Shown: piece by piece, positions 1-12,577 of the stretch | Layout: each line of letters opens with the position of its first letter | How positions within the stretch are numbered: the first letter of the stretch is position 1 | Assembly (NCBI GenBank): GCA_948146395.1 | Contig: OX411545.1 | Location: 21,310,526 to 21,374,525, forward strand | Source of the DNA: Fragum whitleyi | Lineage: Eukaryota; Mollusca; Bivalvia; Cardiida; Cardiidae | Direction of reading: 5' to 3' | Length of the DNA: 64,000 nt | Position numbers and translations under genes: made by a program | The notes under the pieces: model-generated | Database searches by the model: none | Seen by the model: the letters and a program-made list of their open reading frames with translations, nothing else | Told to the model about the DNA's origin: nothing

Positions 1-117
1 TTATAGACTATTAAGTCATATTATTCATTACATGGGCTAGAATATATTTTATTAGCGAAGAGTTTGCCACTTCTTTTTGATCATAGCAAGCTGAAACTTT
101 TTCATAAGATCTTAGAT

Positions 118-412
118 ATATATAATACGTACTAGGTGTATTATATGAAAAAAAAATATCTAACGAGTTTGGGAGAATTGATCAATTCTCACAACCGAGT
201 TTGATATTTTTTTCATACAATACACTTAGTTCGTATTATATTTATCTTATAACATATATTTGTCTTGTTTTCGTCGGTGTTTCTAACTGAAATGCAAGTT
301 TCTAAAAATAACTAACAATATATCATTGTTATAAAAAATAACTATGTGATATCATAAAAAAATATCATACGGGATGTTATCATACGGATATTTGTATAGT
401 TATAAGATAAAA
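118..412 (+). repeat. Interspersed element R1, copy 1 (foldback head plus tail)
   Basis: A foldback head at about 118-245 has arms running from TAATACGTACTA to the inverted match near the other end, enclosing AATATCTAAC and its inverse. It is followed by a tail rich in ATATCATAC/GATATCAT. The same head and tail recur inverted at 29160-29475, and the tail recurs at 26560-26712. No coding potential; superfamily unknown. Confidence 0.7.
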
Positions 413-3400
413 AAGAATATCATTGACACATGATAGTGATTCATCTTTAGCTCTACGAAGGTTGTTTGTTCTTTTAATTGAAGATCACCTCTTCTGTCAA
501 ACGAAAACTTCCTTTACCCAACGACTATTTGTATAACATAAACATTGCTTTGGGTCACAGTGATTTCAGAAATGAAATTTTTGATTTGTTATGATAATGT
601 TAGGATTATTATTATTGCACTTTCAGACTTGGCCATGAGTATGTTTGGTGTACGCAGAAAACTTGAATTTGAAAGACATTCAAAATTTAGAATTCAACGG
701 ATTGAGCGAATGCAATTCTAATCTGATTCTGACCTAAATCATTTAAGTAATTAAATAATGATCGTATTTTGTCGGATAGTATGGATTTCTTTTAATTTTT
801 GCTTTAACACAGCTCTATATAATTAACATATCGATCGTCGAGCAAAGTTGATTTTCCGAAAAAGTGATTTCGAACCGTTGATAGAGCACAACATAGAAGG
901 GGATTACTATAATATTTTTGTGATCAGTAATACACGACATGACATGCAAATAGGAACTTCTAAACAACCCAGAAGGTACGAAAACCACTGGTCCCAGAAG
1001 GGACTTCGCATGGTCAATAAATGGAATTAAATTTAAGTTAGAAAACAGTGCCCAATTGAAAATATAGAAATCATCAACTAAGCATCAACAGAAGCAACTT
1101 ATGCTGTCGTACGAGACTTTAACATAGAATTAAGATTAAGTTAGAAAACAGTGCCCAGTTGAGAATATAGGAATCATTAACTAAGTCTTAGTGTTAAACA
1201 CTTTTAAGTTGACCATTATGTATACAATTACTTTTACTGAATTGTTTTCAAAGAGAGTAAGGTGAAACAATAGATCTGCCTTCCCTTTTACCCACATAAG
1301 ACAGAGGAAGCGATAGTCCTGTTTGTAGTTTATATATCAAACAAGACAGTTATCGATCATTTATTTCGATATTTTTTCTAAATGACGGACTTCAATTTTA
1401 CAGGTCATTTTATTTTGTTTTATGTGTCTAGTCTTCAACAGTAAAACAGAATTCTATAATGACTAAGTCTGAATGTAAAGCAACGTGACAAGAGAAAGCT
1501 ACGCTAGAAATAACTGGAAATATGGTATAAATAACAACCGTGAAGTCAAATCATTCTGTCCTTGTAAGTATAAAATGAGAGCAAAGATTCCATATATACG
1601 AACTAGTTTCTGTATTCTTCTTATCAAATCTGTGTGGAACAGTTCATAAAATTCTTTGCTATTGGCTATTTAAGGCTTACATGTGTCATTATGAAGTGTA
1701 GGGAGAATCTTTTGGTTTGTCGCAATCGTTAATAAGACTAAAGCATGTTTGATTAGTTCGATCTTTGAAACGACTCTTCGTAAAATTGTCTCGCGTCAAA
1801 GGTACTGACAATACGCATTATAGTTTATCACAGTATACTCATCACAACATCCAATCCATCAGAATAAGGTATCGCCATTGAACGTGGAATTTCATCCGTA
1901 TTGCGCACAACGGTTTGGGGTAGCCAATGTCCTCGACGTAGGCCAATAGGTCAGTGTTTCCACCAATGTAGATGGCGACCTTGACTATCACTAACCTCCG
2001 CGAAATGGGACGTGTTGTGCAATAAGGCAAACTAAGCATGGCTAGTCCAGAATGTACCAAACGCTTCCCTGATAACTATGCGGACACAAAACCAAACACG
2101 TCTGTAAAAAGCTTCCAGTAACTTAACAGTAGCAAAGCACAGTCTTAAAACTGAATGCTGTCCCATCAAACACGTTTTAATGCTGGTCTGCAAGTGCACA
2201 AAGAGGAAATATTAAGTATTTCATTAGTCTCTCGAGGGGAAAAAGGTAAAATATTAAAGTTCCGTATCTAATTGTTCTGTAATAGAAAATTAGAAACAAA
2301 TCCAGCTTTATATTTTATGCTCGTAAAAGATTGCATAGTATCCAGCTAGATTAGTTTTAGATGCAAAAAGTACTTTGCTCAGACCCACAAGGTATTACTA
2401 CTTGCCGATTTTTTTAAGTTGTTTGTAATACATTTGTAAAGATTTCTTTTTGTCTTCTGTGTGAAACTTAAGGGTATACAGTTTTGGGAATTATTTAAAG
2501 CAACTTATATCATTTCAAGTATCTTGGTAAATGATGGTATATCTTCAATAAAAAACATAAAGGCTCTAGGCCGAACGGTTTTAGTTAGAAGTTTCTTTAT
2601 TTTAACGTAAAGTACGATTCACACAACACACAATATAAGGGTTATTTCGATTTTTGAGATATAAATTTAAATTTCTAAATTGATTACCATTAGTCATTGT
2701 CAGTCTTACGTGTAAGATTTTATATTTGGCTGGTTTCAAAGGAGAACATTTTAAATGTTTCATACTGAATGTACACTTAAACATCTAAGTACCAAAAAAG
2801 GAAAATCTGTTTCCAGTTCCACAACCAAACGAAAATGGGTACGTCGATTGGGTTTACTTTTCTCTTTTTTAACATGCTAACTCGGGTTGTTTATTCAATC
2901 CCACACCCGATCATTTTGTTAAAAGAAAGGAATTATAATCATTCTTATATTCAGGGTTGGCAAACCATTCTCAGTGATGGTCGATAAACCGAAATAAACG
3001 ACACTTTTTTTGCCTATATTTCATTTCTTAGGAAAAAATTGCTTTATGAGGTATTTTGAAACAGTGTGTTAAGATATGAATGATGTTATTCATAAGCAAA
3101 CAATAGCAATTCTGTTTTACATGTAAAATATAAAAGCTCTAGGCTATACGATTAAGACCTGGTAGGGGTAATTATTTGCTGACAAATAACAAACTAAATG
3201 ATTGCTTGAACAACAATCTTATATCCACCAAATATTCTATAAATGAGACAGAAGACACTAAAATAAGTCGTTTTGGTAAAGGCATCTGGTCAGTTACTTG
3301 CAGAATGAGGTATTTCGGCTTGGGAATATTTTCGAGAAGGGTTAGTTCAAAAATAGCTGTTTAAATCAAAACTGCTACCACAATCCGACATTACAACGTG

Positions 3401-3791
3401 CTTAAATGTGATGAATTGATCTAACTTTCAATTTTTACAGTCACACCTTTTCTGGCAGGTATGTTGAATGGATCGAAATTTTCAATTTTTGCCTCTGAGA
3501 CTATATCAAGCACTTAGACCACGCTTGAAGCGAATCGGTCGTGCGCGTGAATCTTGACAGATTTTGTGTGCCGTGTCATTTTAAGAAAGTGTCGAGCATA
3601 TTTTATGATCGCTTTTTCCAAAGTTGCATACATGCAAACGAGCTGCAATTAGTTACGATTATAGATTCATAAATATATTTTCAGCACAATAACGCATGAT
3701 AACAGATATTTATCAACTAGTTTTACTCTTTTTCGTTGTACGGATGTTCGGGTTCAAATTACAGATAATGTTAAAAAGCGTGGTCTAAGTC
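413..3791. other. Intergenic, no gene recognised
   Basis: AT-rich sequence with only short ORFs. The minus-strand ORF 1842-2060 (72 codons) is slightly GC-richer than its surroundings but shows no motif I recognise and no convincing splice sites. No tRNA, promoter or repeat structure stood out. Confidence 0.5.
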
Positions 3792-3882
3792 AGATAGACA
3801 ATCTCGTGCCACGGTATATGGAAAATAGACACTCGCTGAAGCTCGTGTCTATTTCCCATATACCACGTCACTCGTTGTCTAT
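3792..3882. repeat. Foldback hairpin
   Basis: Arms of about 38 bp: ATAGACAATCTCGTGCCACG pairs imperfectly with the inverse near 3865-3882, and GAAAATAGACAC pairs with GTGTCTATTTCC. The loop is about 12 nt. A small foldback MITE seems likely. Confidence 0.7.
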
Positions 3883-4028
3883 CCTATACATATATATATG
3901 GTAAATGAAATGAAAGCAAATTGCTGGAGCGCGACCTTCACTTCATAGCAACACTTTTCTCAAGCTTTAGCTACGACGCTAACGTCACCCTTCTTGCGAA
4001 AAGGAAATGTCGGAAAATTTTCATCTTA

Positions 4029-4262
4029 CGCGTCACGCCAAAATGGGACCATCTGAGAACTGCGAAAAATGTCGCTCCTTGACAGACTGTGTGGACTGCT
4101 AACACTAATCAGGGTCGAAATATCACGAATTATATTTTTCTACATCTCGAATACTTATTCTACCTTCCTCTGTAATAATTTCCGAAAAACGTCTCCTGGT
4201 CGACATACGCTGGATCTAATCCAGTTTCAAATTGTCTCTCTTCGCATGACGGGCCACATATT
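4029..4262. mobile_element. MITE, GTGACCCGTCA-type family, copy
   Basis: Ends are GCGTCACGCCAAAATGGGAC and the inverted CTTCGCATGACGGGCCAC. The interior has the family signature CAGGGTCGAAAT next to degenerate CAGACTGTG. Related copies lie at 22711-22967, 25030-25270, 33745-33965 and 56201-56436. Confidence 0.55.
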
Positions 4263-4580
4263 TGTAAAAGAGTTTTGATCCAGCATAGGTTAACTAAGGG
4301 TCGTGTTTCAAAAACAATTTAACATGAATAGGCGAGTATAATAACTATATTAGATCAGTTAATCATAATTTGGGGGAAAGTTTCAACCCTGCGCAGGTTT
4401 ATCGCCCCCACAATCTAATAAAGAATGGATATCCTCATTTGATTTACAAGTAAAGAAAGCAGACAATAGTTGTACTGAATATCACATATTTGGTGACTTA
4501 AACTTCAATTATCTTTCAAATAAAAAAGCTTTGAGTGCAAAGAGTGGTCAAAATTTACGTTAAAACATGGGCTTAGCCAA

Positions 4581-6922
4581 ATGGTTAATGCACCAACCCG
4601 GATATCTAAAACAGCTTCCACTATCTTAGACCATATTTACACAAATCGGATTGACAGGGTGTCAGAAGTTTTTGTGTCCCATCTTTCACTTAGTGATCAT
4701 CTCCCAATTTGTATGACACGAAAAATAAGAAATAAATCTTTAAAAGGAAAAAGTCACTTACACATGACATATAGAAGTTTTAAATTTTTTAATGAGTCAG
4801 AATTTCAAAAGGATCTATGTTCTTCGCAAATGCATCTTATTGAGACTCAGCATGACCCAGAGCAAGCTCTAACATCGTTTTATAAGATAATTCAAAATGT
4901 TCTATCTGAGCACGCCCCCAAAAAATGTAAACGTATTAAAAGCAAATCTCTACCTAAATGGACAAATCCTGAGGTAAAACAAGCTATGTTTGACCGTGAC
5001 CGTTTTCATAAATTTCATGATTGGGAAAATTACAAACGCATGAGAAATAAAGTAGTCTATCTTATTCGTAAAAACAAAAAGAATTTCTACAATAATGCCG
5101 TTAATAAAGGCACGAGTAGTAAAGATATTTGGAAAAATCTTAGAAAGATACAAAACAACGACGATTTAGACTATTTCTCTTCCCCGTTACCATCGGAAAT
5201 GGTATTTGACGGTAAACATGTTGAAGGAACTCAAAATGTCTTAAATCATTTCAATGATCATTTCATTAATATAGAAAACATTGTGACAAAATCTCAATTC
5301 AACGAAAACACATTTTCTTTCCTACAAACACATTTAAAAAACATCTTAGAAGATCAAGTTTTTGACATAGACTATATCACACCTTTAGAGGTTTGCCAAC
5401 TTATAAGAAATCTTGATGCAAATAAATCTTCAGAGACTGACGGAATTAGTGCAAAAGTTTTAAAATCCTGTGGCGATCACATTGTCCTACCAGTAACTTC
5501 TATAATTAATAACAGCATTGCAAAGGGAATATTTCCAAATGCATTAAAAGAAGCATGTGTTCTACCATTATTTAAAGGCGCAGAAAAAGAAGATCCAAAT
5601 AATTATCGGCTGATATCAATATTGCCGACTCTTTCAAAAATCTTTGAACGTCATGTGTATAAACAATTGGTTTCATTTTTGGATAAAAATGGTGTATTAT
5701 CGAATCACCAGTCAGGATTTAGAGAAAAACACTCTTGTCAAACAGCCCTTCTTCGGCTTATTGATGAATGGTCAAAAGAAATTGATTCCGGAAAGATTAT
5801 TGGTTCAATTTTCGTTGATTTAAAAAAGGCGTTTGATTTAGTAGATCATAAGATTTTATTGTATAAACTCAAATTACATAATTTCTCAGAGAAATCTTTA
5901 GCTTTTTTTGAATCATACTTGTCGAACAGGACACAATACATGAGATATGATAATACATACTCATCTCCAAAAACTGTATCTTGTGGTGTCCCACAGGGCT
6001 CTATTTTAGGGCCTCTCTTGTTTTTAATCTACATAAATGATATGACTTTGCACGTTGATGCTTCAAATTTAGACCTTTATGCAGATGACTCGACGCTATA
6101 TAAATCCGGGTACGACCCTAATGAAGTTTACAGAAAAGTTTAAATTCTATACATAGTTGGTGTTCGAATAACAATATGCTTGTAAATCCAAATAAAACAA
6201 AATGTATGCTTATTGGACCAAAAACAAAAGTTAAAAATTTGAGCATAGATATAAAATTAAATGATACTTGTATCGAAATTGTTGAGTCTTATAAAATTTT
6301 AGGTGTTCACGTAGACAAACATTTGTCCTGGAATGCACATATTGAAAAAACATGTTCTAAAATTGCCAGCAAAATTTCCTTACTTAAAAGAATTTCGACT
6401 TATCTTACGTTTGAAATGAAACAGTTATTTTATAATGCTTACATTCTATCTATCTTTGACTATTGCTGTACAATTTGGTGGAAGGGTGCTAAATATAGAA
6501 CTTCCAAATTGTCTGTACTTCAGAAAAGGGCAGCCCGAGTTATACTAGGTGCTTCAACTAGAAAATCATCAACAGATCTTTTTGGACCACTTAAATGGTT
6601 GACTTTCGATAATAGGTGTAATTATCACACCTGTGTTTTGATATTTAAATGTCTTAATAATCTTACACCTGGATATATGAAGGACATTATTACATTCTGT
6701 AAAAACCCTAACTACAATTTACGGTCTTCTGCTCATCATGATATTACCAACTCGAAATTCAATACATTGTACAAGAAAAATGCATTTTCATACTTCAGTA
6801 TGAACGTGTGGAACGAAATTCCTATTTCTATTCGAGACGCAAATTCTTTATCTAGTTTCAAAAATCAGCTTAAACAACATTTGCTATTACGAAATTCTAA
6901 AGTCCATTCACAAAACTTATAA
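4581..6922 (+). pseudogene. LINE ORF2 (endonuclease C-terminus, reverse transcriptase), frameshifted
   Basis: Codons from 4581 encode the end of the apurinic endonuclease (LSDHLPI, about residues 37-43), then reverse transcriptase blocks: NNYRLISILPTLSKIFE, SGFREKHSCQTALLRLID, FVDLKKAFD (about 412-420), GVPQGSILGPLLF and YADD (500-503). The frame stops at 6143 and continues in another frame to 6922 (248 codons from 6176; the open part of that frame begins slightly earlier, around KSLNSIHSW). The join lies at GAAAAGTTTAAATT near 6132-6146, where loss of one A from an A run explains the shift. The second part is the usual thumb/C-terminal region (NPNKTKC, ILGVHVD, WNAHI, RAARVILGA). In life this enzyme copies LINE RNA into chromosomal nicks. 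This copy cannot make a full protein. Confidence 0.88.
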
Positions 6923-7173
6923 GCATGTAAAAAAAAGAGCTGTTTCTGTCCGAGGATTTCCTATTCCCTAACTAATTTCCTGTGATTCATCGTATTGTTA
7001 TCATATTTTGTTTTGCTATTCATATACTATAGAAGCATTTGTTTTTTCACCATTACCATTTTTAAACTTTTCATTGATATTTTTTTCATTGATAACGAAG
7101 GCAACTTTGTAAAAAAGACTATTTTCATGTTATTTTCATTTGAAAAATGTCTTAATGTTCTACCTTCATGAAA

Positions 7174-7179
7174 TAAAGA

Positions 7180-7262
<83 letters not shown>
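7174..7262 (+). repeat. (ATT)n microsatellite, LINE 3' tail
   Basis: About 29 uninterrupted ATT units directly after AAATAAAGAT. The position shows it is the 3' terminal repeat of the LINE rather than an independent microsatellite. Confidence 0.95.
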
Positions 7263-7263
<1 letters not shown>

Positions 7264-7468
7264 GTTGCACTGACTACTTTAAACGAAACGCTTCACACTT
7301 CCCAGATGGTACCCCTTTTTGCATAACAGACCCAAAAATACCTATTTTCAAATGCTTCAATTTTATAATCTTTAAAAGCTGACTAAGTGTTATGGTGCAT
7401 TTAATAAGTGATTAAGTAACATACGATAAACTAAACGAACTTGCTTTAATTTCACGAAAACAAACTAG

Positions 7469-7760
7469 GTGATGAAAGGATATAGTAAAGGGGAATTGAG
7501 AGAGGCAAGAGAAAAGATTCAGACAGACATATCGACAGAAAGACACATAAAAGGACTCACATGTGTAGATCAAGTGAAAAGACATGTATACTTTCAGAAA
7601 GGAATTTCGAGGGAGAGAAAAGAAGAACAGAAAAAAAGTGAAGAAAAAAGAAAGAAAGAACGAAAGAGATGAATGAGAGAGATAGAGAGATGGACAGCCA
7701 GACAGAGAGAGGGACAGAGAGACAGAGAATGACAGAGAGATAGACAGGAAGAGGGGGGTA
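7469..7760 (+). repeat. Purine-rich (GAGA/GACAGA) low-complexity tract
   Basis: Strongly purine-biased + strand ending in degenerate GACAGAGAGA repeats. The ORFs on both strands here follow from base composition and are not treated as genes. Confidence 0.8.
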
Positions 7761-7894
7761 TACGCGTAAATTCGCACAATGATATCACAGACACCATAAA
7801 ATGACACACGACACCAGTCGATTTTGAAGGTATATGTGGTCTAGACTACACCGAACTGCATAGAAAAGAGAAGCAAATTCTGCTTGGTGAACAG

Positions 7895-8023
7895 CCCTGC
7901 GTTCAGGATGCCCAAACAGTATATATTATTTGCAAATTATATCCGCTTTGCACGTGTACTTGCGTGCAAAGCGGGTTATAATTTACAAACTGTTTGCACT
8001 GTTTTGTCATCCTAAACGAACGG
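7895..8023. mobile_element. Foldback MITE, GCGTTCAGGAT family, copy 1
   Basis: Begins CCCTGCGTTCAGGATGCCC and ends with the degenerate inverse CATCCTAAACGAACGG. The centre is a palindrome around GCTTTGCACGTG / GCGTGCAAAGCGGG. Same layout as copies at 33373-33504, 42647-42778 and 56870-57000. Confidence 0.75.
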
Positions 8024-8650
8024 CTGACATTGAATAGCCTGGACAATCAATCATTGTAGATAAAATGTTTGGGCTAGTGAAGAGATGCAACAGATCCGAA
8101 AGTATCTGTTTGGCACACAGAGGAGACTCTGTATAGATGGTTTATACTGGTGAGAATTGTCACTCAAAAAGTCCTTGCTTTTGTTACAAATTAGAAATTC
8201 AAAGGGTGCGCAATTACTTGTGTCTAAGCTTGGTATTGGGCTTATAAAACGTTATCTTTCATTTGAAATTACTGATACTATTTGCATACATACACTGCGA
8301 ATACAGAGTACAAACAATAAGCTTTTGCTTAATATAACTGCTAGCGAAAGGGGTTAAGATGTATCAACTACCTATCGTAAAATATTTGCCTTGTGTATAA
8401 AAAATATCCCTGTGACTTAATTGAAGTCATCGGATAGGGCAACGATTCACGGGATATGTATTTTAACTATCATCAAAGCGATCGGTTGCCATAGTAACAG
8501 TTTCATAAAAATTTTATCAGTGGTAAATGATGTAAAAGCTCACAAAGCGTGAGACAGCTTCTGGGTTCATTTATTTCGGATGGTTGAGTTTTAAGTTAAA
8601 ATATAGGTAAGATTTATCAAATTGATATATAGATGTGAAAGTTAAAGTAA

Positions 8651-8706
8651 GTGAACAAAGGTCAATTTTGTCTACACCTGTGTAGACAAAATTGATCTTT
8701 GGTCAC
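8651..8706. repeat. Near-perfect palindrome, 26-bp arms
   Basis: GTGAACAAAGGTCAATTTTG pairs with CAAAATTGATCTTTGGTCAC around the centre TGTCTACACCTGTGTAGACA. Only about two mismatches. No recurrence was seen in the window. Confidence 0.8.
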
Positions 8707-8962
8707 TCAGTTGGACTTGCTGATCTATATCGAAGTGAATACAGTTGTTTAATGTTCGAAAATGACTTAAGTTCCTTTTTGCAAGACAGTTTTTGAAAAT
8801 TTGAAACTGTAGCATACTCAAATTACTTGTATTACTTTCAAAAAGATATCTATTCGTTTAAAATGATTAACGCATCATTTATTTTTCCAATGAATTATCA
8901 TAATCGTGTTATCTTATTAAAGTGACGTGTTCTTAGAACAACATCGACTAAAACTGCATTAA

Positions 8963-9849
8963 GGTTCATGTAAAGTGTTTTAGACCCAATTTTAAGGGCA
9001 TTCATTTGCCAAGAGAAAGCAGTATGTCCAGGAATATTATATATCAAAATGAAGCTATTTATGAGCACAAGCAGTTGAAAAACATAAGACTATTATAACT
9101 ATAGCGGTATAGCCAAAACATTGTAGAAAAGGGTCATTTTGTACAGAACAAGCAACTGCATGACTGTTGGATAAAATTGGCTTATATTTTAACAAAATCT
9201 AGCCTAAAGTACCATGCAGGTAGTGCTACAACCATTGGTATAAAACTCAGCCCCAAAACGTAGTTATGCAAGCAATTTATTTTGACTTATTTTATAAACA
9301 CATATGTCAAATATGTCATTCTAATTTTGTAAACGTGTAGATCTTTTTAGGGTATGGTGTGTTATCACAACATAAATAGACATTAATTGTTTATAAACCT
9401 GTAAGGTTGTTTACCAATATATCAATTTCTATTTCACAGAATGATAAATATATAGTAATATTGTAGATCATTGAATTAAAAAAACTAAAATTTGAAATGA
9501 ATCGCAGAAAATATTTCACAATATTATGGTGTGATGTTGCACCATACCTAACATTTATTTTGAAAACAGACCAAACCGGTTTGACATGTATGTTGACAAA
9601 ATAAATGGAAATTGATTGCTCCAAAAGAGCCTTTTGAGACTGAGTTTTATATCTAAGGTTGTAGCACTACCTGGATGGTACTTCAGACTGTACTTTGTTA
9701 AAATATGGGACAATTTTATGCAACCGTCATGCAGTTGCTTGTTCTGTACAAAATGACATCATTTTGATATATAATATACCTGGACATACTGCTTTTTCTT
9801 GGCTAATGAAGTGCCCTAAATATTGGGTCTCAAACACTTTACATGAACC
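8963..9849. mobile_element. TTAA-flanked foldback transposon, family A, complete copy
   Basis: TTAA at 8959-8962 and 9850-9853 flank inverted ends GGTTCATGTAAAGTGTTT / AAACACTTTACATGAACC. The arms stay similar for roughly 250 bp (GCAGTATGTCCAGGAATATT recurs inverted near 9770). TTAA duplication is the hallmark of piggyBac- and Kolobok-type elements. No transposase is visible. A partial third arm lies at 12578-12932. Confidence 0.8.
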
Positions 9850-10011
9850 TTAACATGTAGCTACATCTATGACAAAGTGGTCAATTCGCAAAAATAAGTT
9901 ATAACTCGGCTTTTTGTTTTGTTTGTTTTGTTTGTTAGTTTATGTTGTGTGTTGATTTTTTATTGTTGTTTTTTCGTCGGTAAATTTTCACGCCTTCGGT
10001 TCTGACGAGCG

Positions 10012-10034
10012 TTTTTTTTTTTTTTTTTTTTTTT
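10012..10034. repeat. Poly(T) tract
   Basis: 23 consecutive T residues following TCTGACGAGCG. Confidence 0.95.
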
Positions 10035-10075
10035 CAAAGTCATATTCTAGCGGGAGTTTAGTATTTATTGCCCTC

Positions 10076-10143
10076 AAGTGCACGAGTAAATCGGGATAAA
10101 TTTCGCGAACAGTTTAGACCCTTTTGTCATCCGAACGCAGGGC
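10076..10143. mobile_element. Half copy of the GCGTTCAGGAT foldback family
   Basis: Retains the right arm only: CAAGTGCACGAGTAAATCGG, then AACAGTTTAGACCC and the terminal TGTCATCCGAACGCAGGGC. Confidence 0.55.
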
Positions 10144-10621
10144 AGATATATTTTCTCAAATCTCTAAGTGTTATGTAATTTGAATTCAATAATTTAACAT
10201 TTCTAATCGAAATTCGAGTTTTGGCTATCAAGAAATTAACACACAAGCTTCAGGTATTCGCAAATGCCGCCGTCATGACTCAGTCGGGTGTTCCAGTCGA
10301 CGCGATTTGAAAAAAATCAGGGACTTAACATTTTCAATTTAAAAAATGATCAGTATCTGAATGATACAGAACGAAATTTAACTCAAAACTGTATATATAA
10401 TTTCACGCTTCGTTTGTTAGTCAACCCTTCTGCTGTTAACGACATTTACCTGCTGTTTAAAAAGTTTTGGTAGACACCCTGTCCCAAATCAGCATGCACA
10501 GTCGTTAGGTTTGATCTAAGCCTAAGCTGTCTGCTTTCTTCTGTATGATTGTAGGAAAATCTTGGGCAAAACCTGCATTCGGAAAACCACATGGCCAATC
10601 TCACGATCAACCTCGAATGTA

Positions 10622-12204
10622 CAGCACCGTGCCAAAAATGAGTGAACTTTTTTAATGGCGCCACCCTGAGGAAAAAATGTTAACAAACTTTAAACAGGTC
10701 TACTTACCTCCTGATGATTTTGTGTTATCTTTGAAATTCTACAATATACATCTTTTGGATATCCACTTGCAGAAAACGGCAATTTAAATTGTCTTAAATT
10801 TATTGAAAATGAAATGAATGACATCTTATGGGCTATGGTGAGGTTGATCTATTATGTCAAATTTAGACCATGCATCAGGAAAACTCTATTTACTGTGTCA
10901 TTTCTTTATCATACCACATATTGTTGATTTGAAATAAATCAGGGGACTTTGTCTATCAATTGTGGTTAAGTATTTTATTTTTGTCTTTTCATTCACACAA
11001 GATTCTTGCCATTGGTAAGGGGCACTGTCATTTCTAAGGGGCCAGGGCTAAACCTGTGAATTCCTCGCCAATTTTATGCAGTATTATTTCATTTTATGTC
11101 TAATCATAATGTTAAATATTCATGTCATCTTGTATAAACAGCAAAAGTTCAGATTACCCGTAATGCTTAACTTTCTTGGTCCATAGATCAACTACCCCTT
11201 ACAAAATTCAGCCATTTTTCTGACTCCAAAAATCAGGCTTTCCACTCAAAAATTGTTTTATTATTTTATTAAGCTATTTTTTCTGTTTTAAAACACATGA
11301 TAGTGTAAAGTTATATATTCTAAGTATTCTTATACTTTCCAATTCATACATCCAGCTTTAATTCTTTAAATATATCCTATTTTGTATCACTAGGTCACTC
11401 CATTTTGTGTATAGTTATAAAACACACAGGTTAAATTTAAACCGCTTTAAAACTTCTATGTAAAGCAACATCAATACAAATTTTACAAAAGTGTACAAAA
11501 AAATAGATAAACAGCTCTAAATATGTGCAGTTAAAAGGTGTATTCAGAGGAAAAACCCAGATAAAAATGATTTAAAGTTTACCCCTAAGTGTACTGTTAA
11601 AGCTGCTCTTGCACAGATTGGGAAAATGTGAATTTTAACATTTTTCGTAAAATCAATCGGAATAAACTACCCCATCATGTTGAAGCCTTTAAAATAACAA
11701 GATTCAATCTGGTAATGCATCGAAAGAAAGACCGATATACCCGAATTTAGGTTAGATTCATTCTAAAAAATAAAGTGACTACTAACGCTAAAAAAATTAT
11801 TCTTCAATTTCAAGCCAACTATTTTTGCTTGAAATTCGGCATGTTTGTCTTATTCAATCAAAGATTAAGGTTAAAGTATTTGACAGCTAGAAACTTCATA
11901 TCAATACAGGCAAAAAATGAAAGGTTATTCACGGAAAATAACGATTTTGTAATAAATAGACTAGAAATAAATAGACGGGATACCTTACTGAGCTTGCCAC
12001 TTCGAAAAAATAAGTTACAAAATTATTGAAATATGTTGTTTCTAGTGCCAATGCTTTGGGCCATTCTTCATAGTCTAAAAATACACACATTTCCAAAACT
12101 TAGAACAAGTTTTGTATTTTTTCTATGAAAAACTGTGCAAGAGCAGCTTTAAGACATTTATAGTGATGTCATTTGAAAGTTCACTCATTTTTGGCATGGT
12201 GCTG
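10622..12204. mobile_element. Tc1/mariner-type non-autonomous element with TA duplication
   Basis: Terminal inverted repeats start CAGCACCGTGCCAAAAATG (10622) and end in the inverse CATTTTTGGCATGGTGCTG (12204), 28 of 29 positions matching. TA dinucleotides flank both ends (10620-10621 and 12205-12206). The same host sequence without insertion (CTCGGATGTACATAGAG, inverted) exists at 14750-14775, so the boundaries are proven to the base. No transposase ORF is present; 1583 bp long, including a nested 556-bp TTAA element. Confidence 0.88.
11597..12152. mobile_element. Nested TTAA-flanked MITE, family B
   Basis: TTAA at 11597-11600 and 12149-12152 flank inverted ends AGCTGCTCTTGCACAG / CTGTGCAAGAGCAGCT, an exact match. 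It lies wholly inside the mariner-type element, so it inserted later. The ORF at 11775-12029 inside it has no recognisable features. Confidence 0.8.
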
Positions 12205-12373
12205 TACATAGACGGACTTTTTTAAAAAAAGTACGGGAAACCTTGGAAAACTCGTTGACGTCATGTAGAATGGCGTTAGCCTTCGAAACTTTGAGTGAAA
12301 ACATTCGACGTCGCCAACGCTACTCGTTTAAGTCACTGACGTGAAATCATAGCTTTAGATTCTTGAATAACGG

Positions 12374-12428
12374 CTGAAAAATCTAAATTTTTGAGAATGA
12401 TTTGTCATTCTCAAAAATTAAGATTTTT
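12374..12428. repeat. Palindrome inside the left MITE copy
   Basis: GAAAAATCTAAATTTTTGAG pairs with CTCAAAAATTAAGATTTTTC around AATGATTTGTCATT. It is absent from the right-hand copy at the corresponding place, so it arose after the two copies split or was lost from the other. Confidence 0.7.
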
Positions 12429-12487
12429 CACTCGTTACTTACTGTAAAAGATATTATTATAAAGATAGCGCCGGTTGTTCTCGCGCT

Positions 12488-12489
<2 letters not shown>

Positions 12490-12536
<47 letters not shown>
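12490..12536. repeat. Poly(T) tract, 47 nt
   Basis: Uninterrupted T run inside the left MITE copy. The matching position in the right copy has only a short A/T run (GAAAAACTAGCG), so the run expanded here. Confidence 0.95.
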
Positions 12537-12540
<4 letters not shown>

Positions 12541-12577
12541 TGTTTCCGCCTAACAAAATACATTCGAGGTCATTTCC

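Larger units (their letters stand above)
4390..7262 (+). mobile_element. LINE (non-LTR) retrotransposon, 5'-truncated, jockey/CR1-like
   Basis: The element begins inside the AP-endonuclease domain (GDLNFNY near 4490 and SDHLPI near 4700), runs through a reverse transcriptase with a YADD active site, and ends in a 3' UTR of about 250 bp followed by an (ATT)n tail. The 5' end before about 4390 is missing, so it is a dead-on-arrival copy. The reading frame is broken only twice in what remains (near 4540 and near 6135), so the insertion looks fairly young. Clade assignment beyond the jockey/CR1 group is not supported by what I can see. Confidence 0.85.
10575..12577. mobile_element. MITE with GCATTCGGAACACC ends, left copy, interrupted by nested insertions
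   Basis: The left end is GCATTCGGAAAACCACATGG followed by CTCACGATCAACCTCG. The element resumes at 12205 (CATAGACGGAC) after the nested mariner-like insertion and runs through GGAAACCTTGG, GACGTCGCCAACGCTACTCG and TAGCGCCGG to a degraded right end at CATTCGAGGTCATTTCC. The interior matches, inverted, the copy at 14393-14890, which acts as the empty-site reference. A 47-nt poly(T) expansion sits inside at 12490-12536. Confidence 0.75.

Noticed and set aside
1842..2060. 72-codon minus-strand ORF in a slightly GC-richer patch
   Set aside because: No motif, no partner exons and no clear splice signals found.
4390..7262. Endogenous retrovirus or LTR element
   Set aside because: Endonuclease-type domain, YADD reverse transcriptase without protease or integrase, no LTRs and a simple-repeat tail all indicate a LINE.
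7140..7382. 80-codon leucine-rich ORF
   Set aside because: Runs through the LINE (ATT)n tail.
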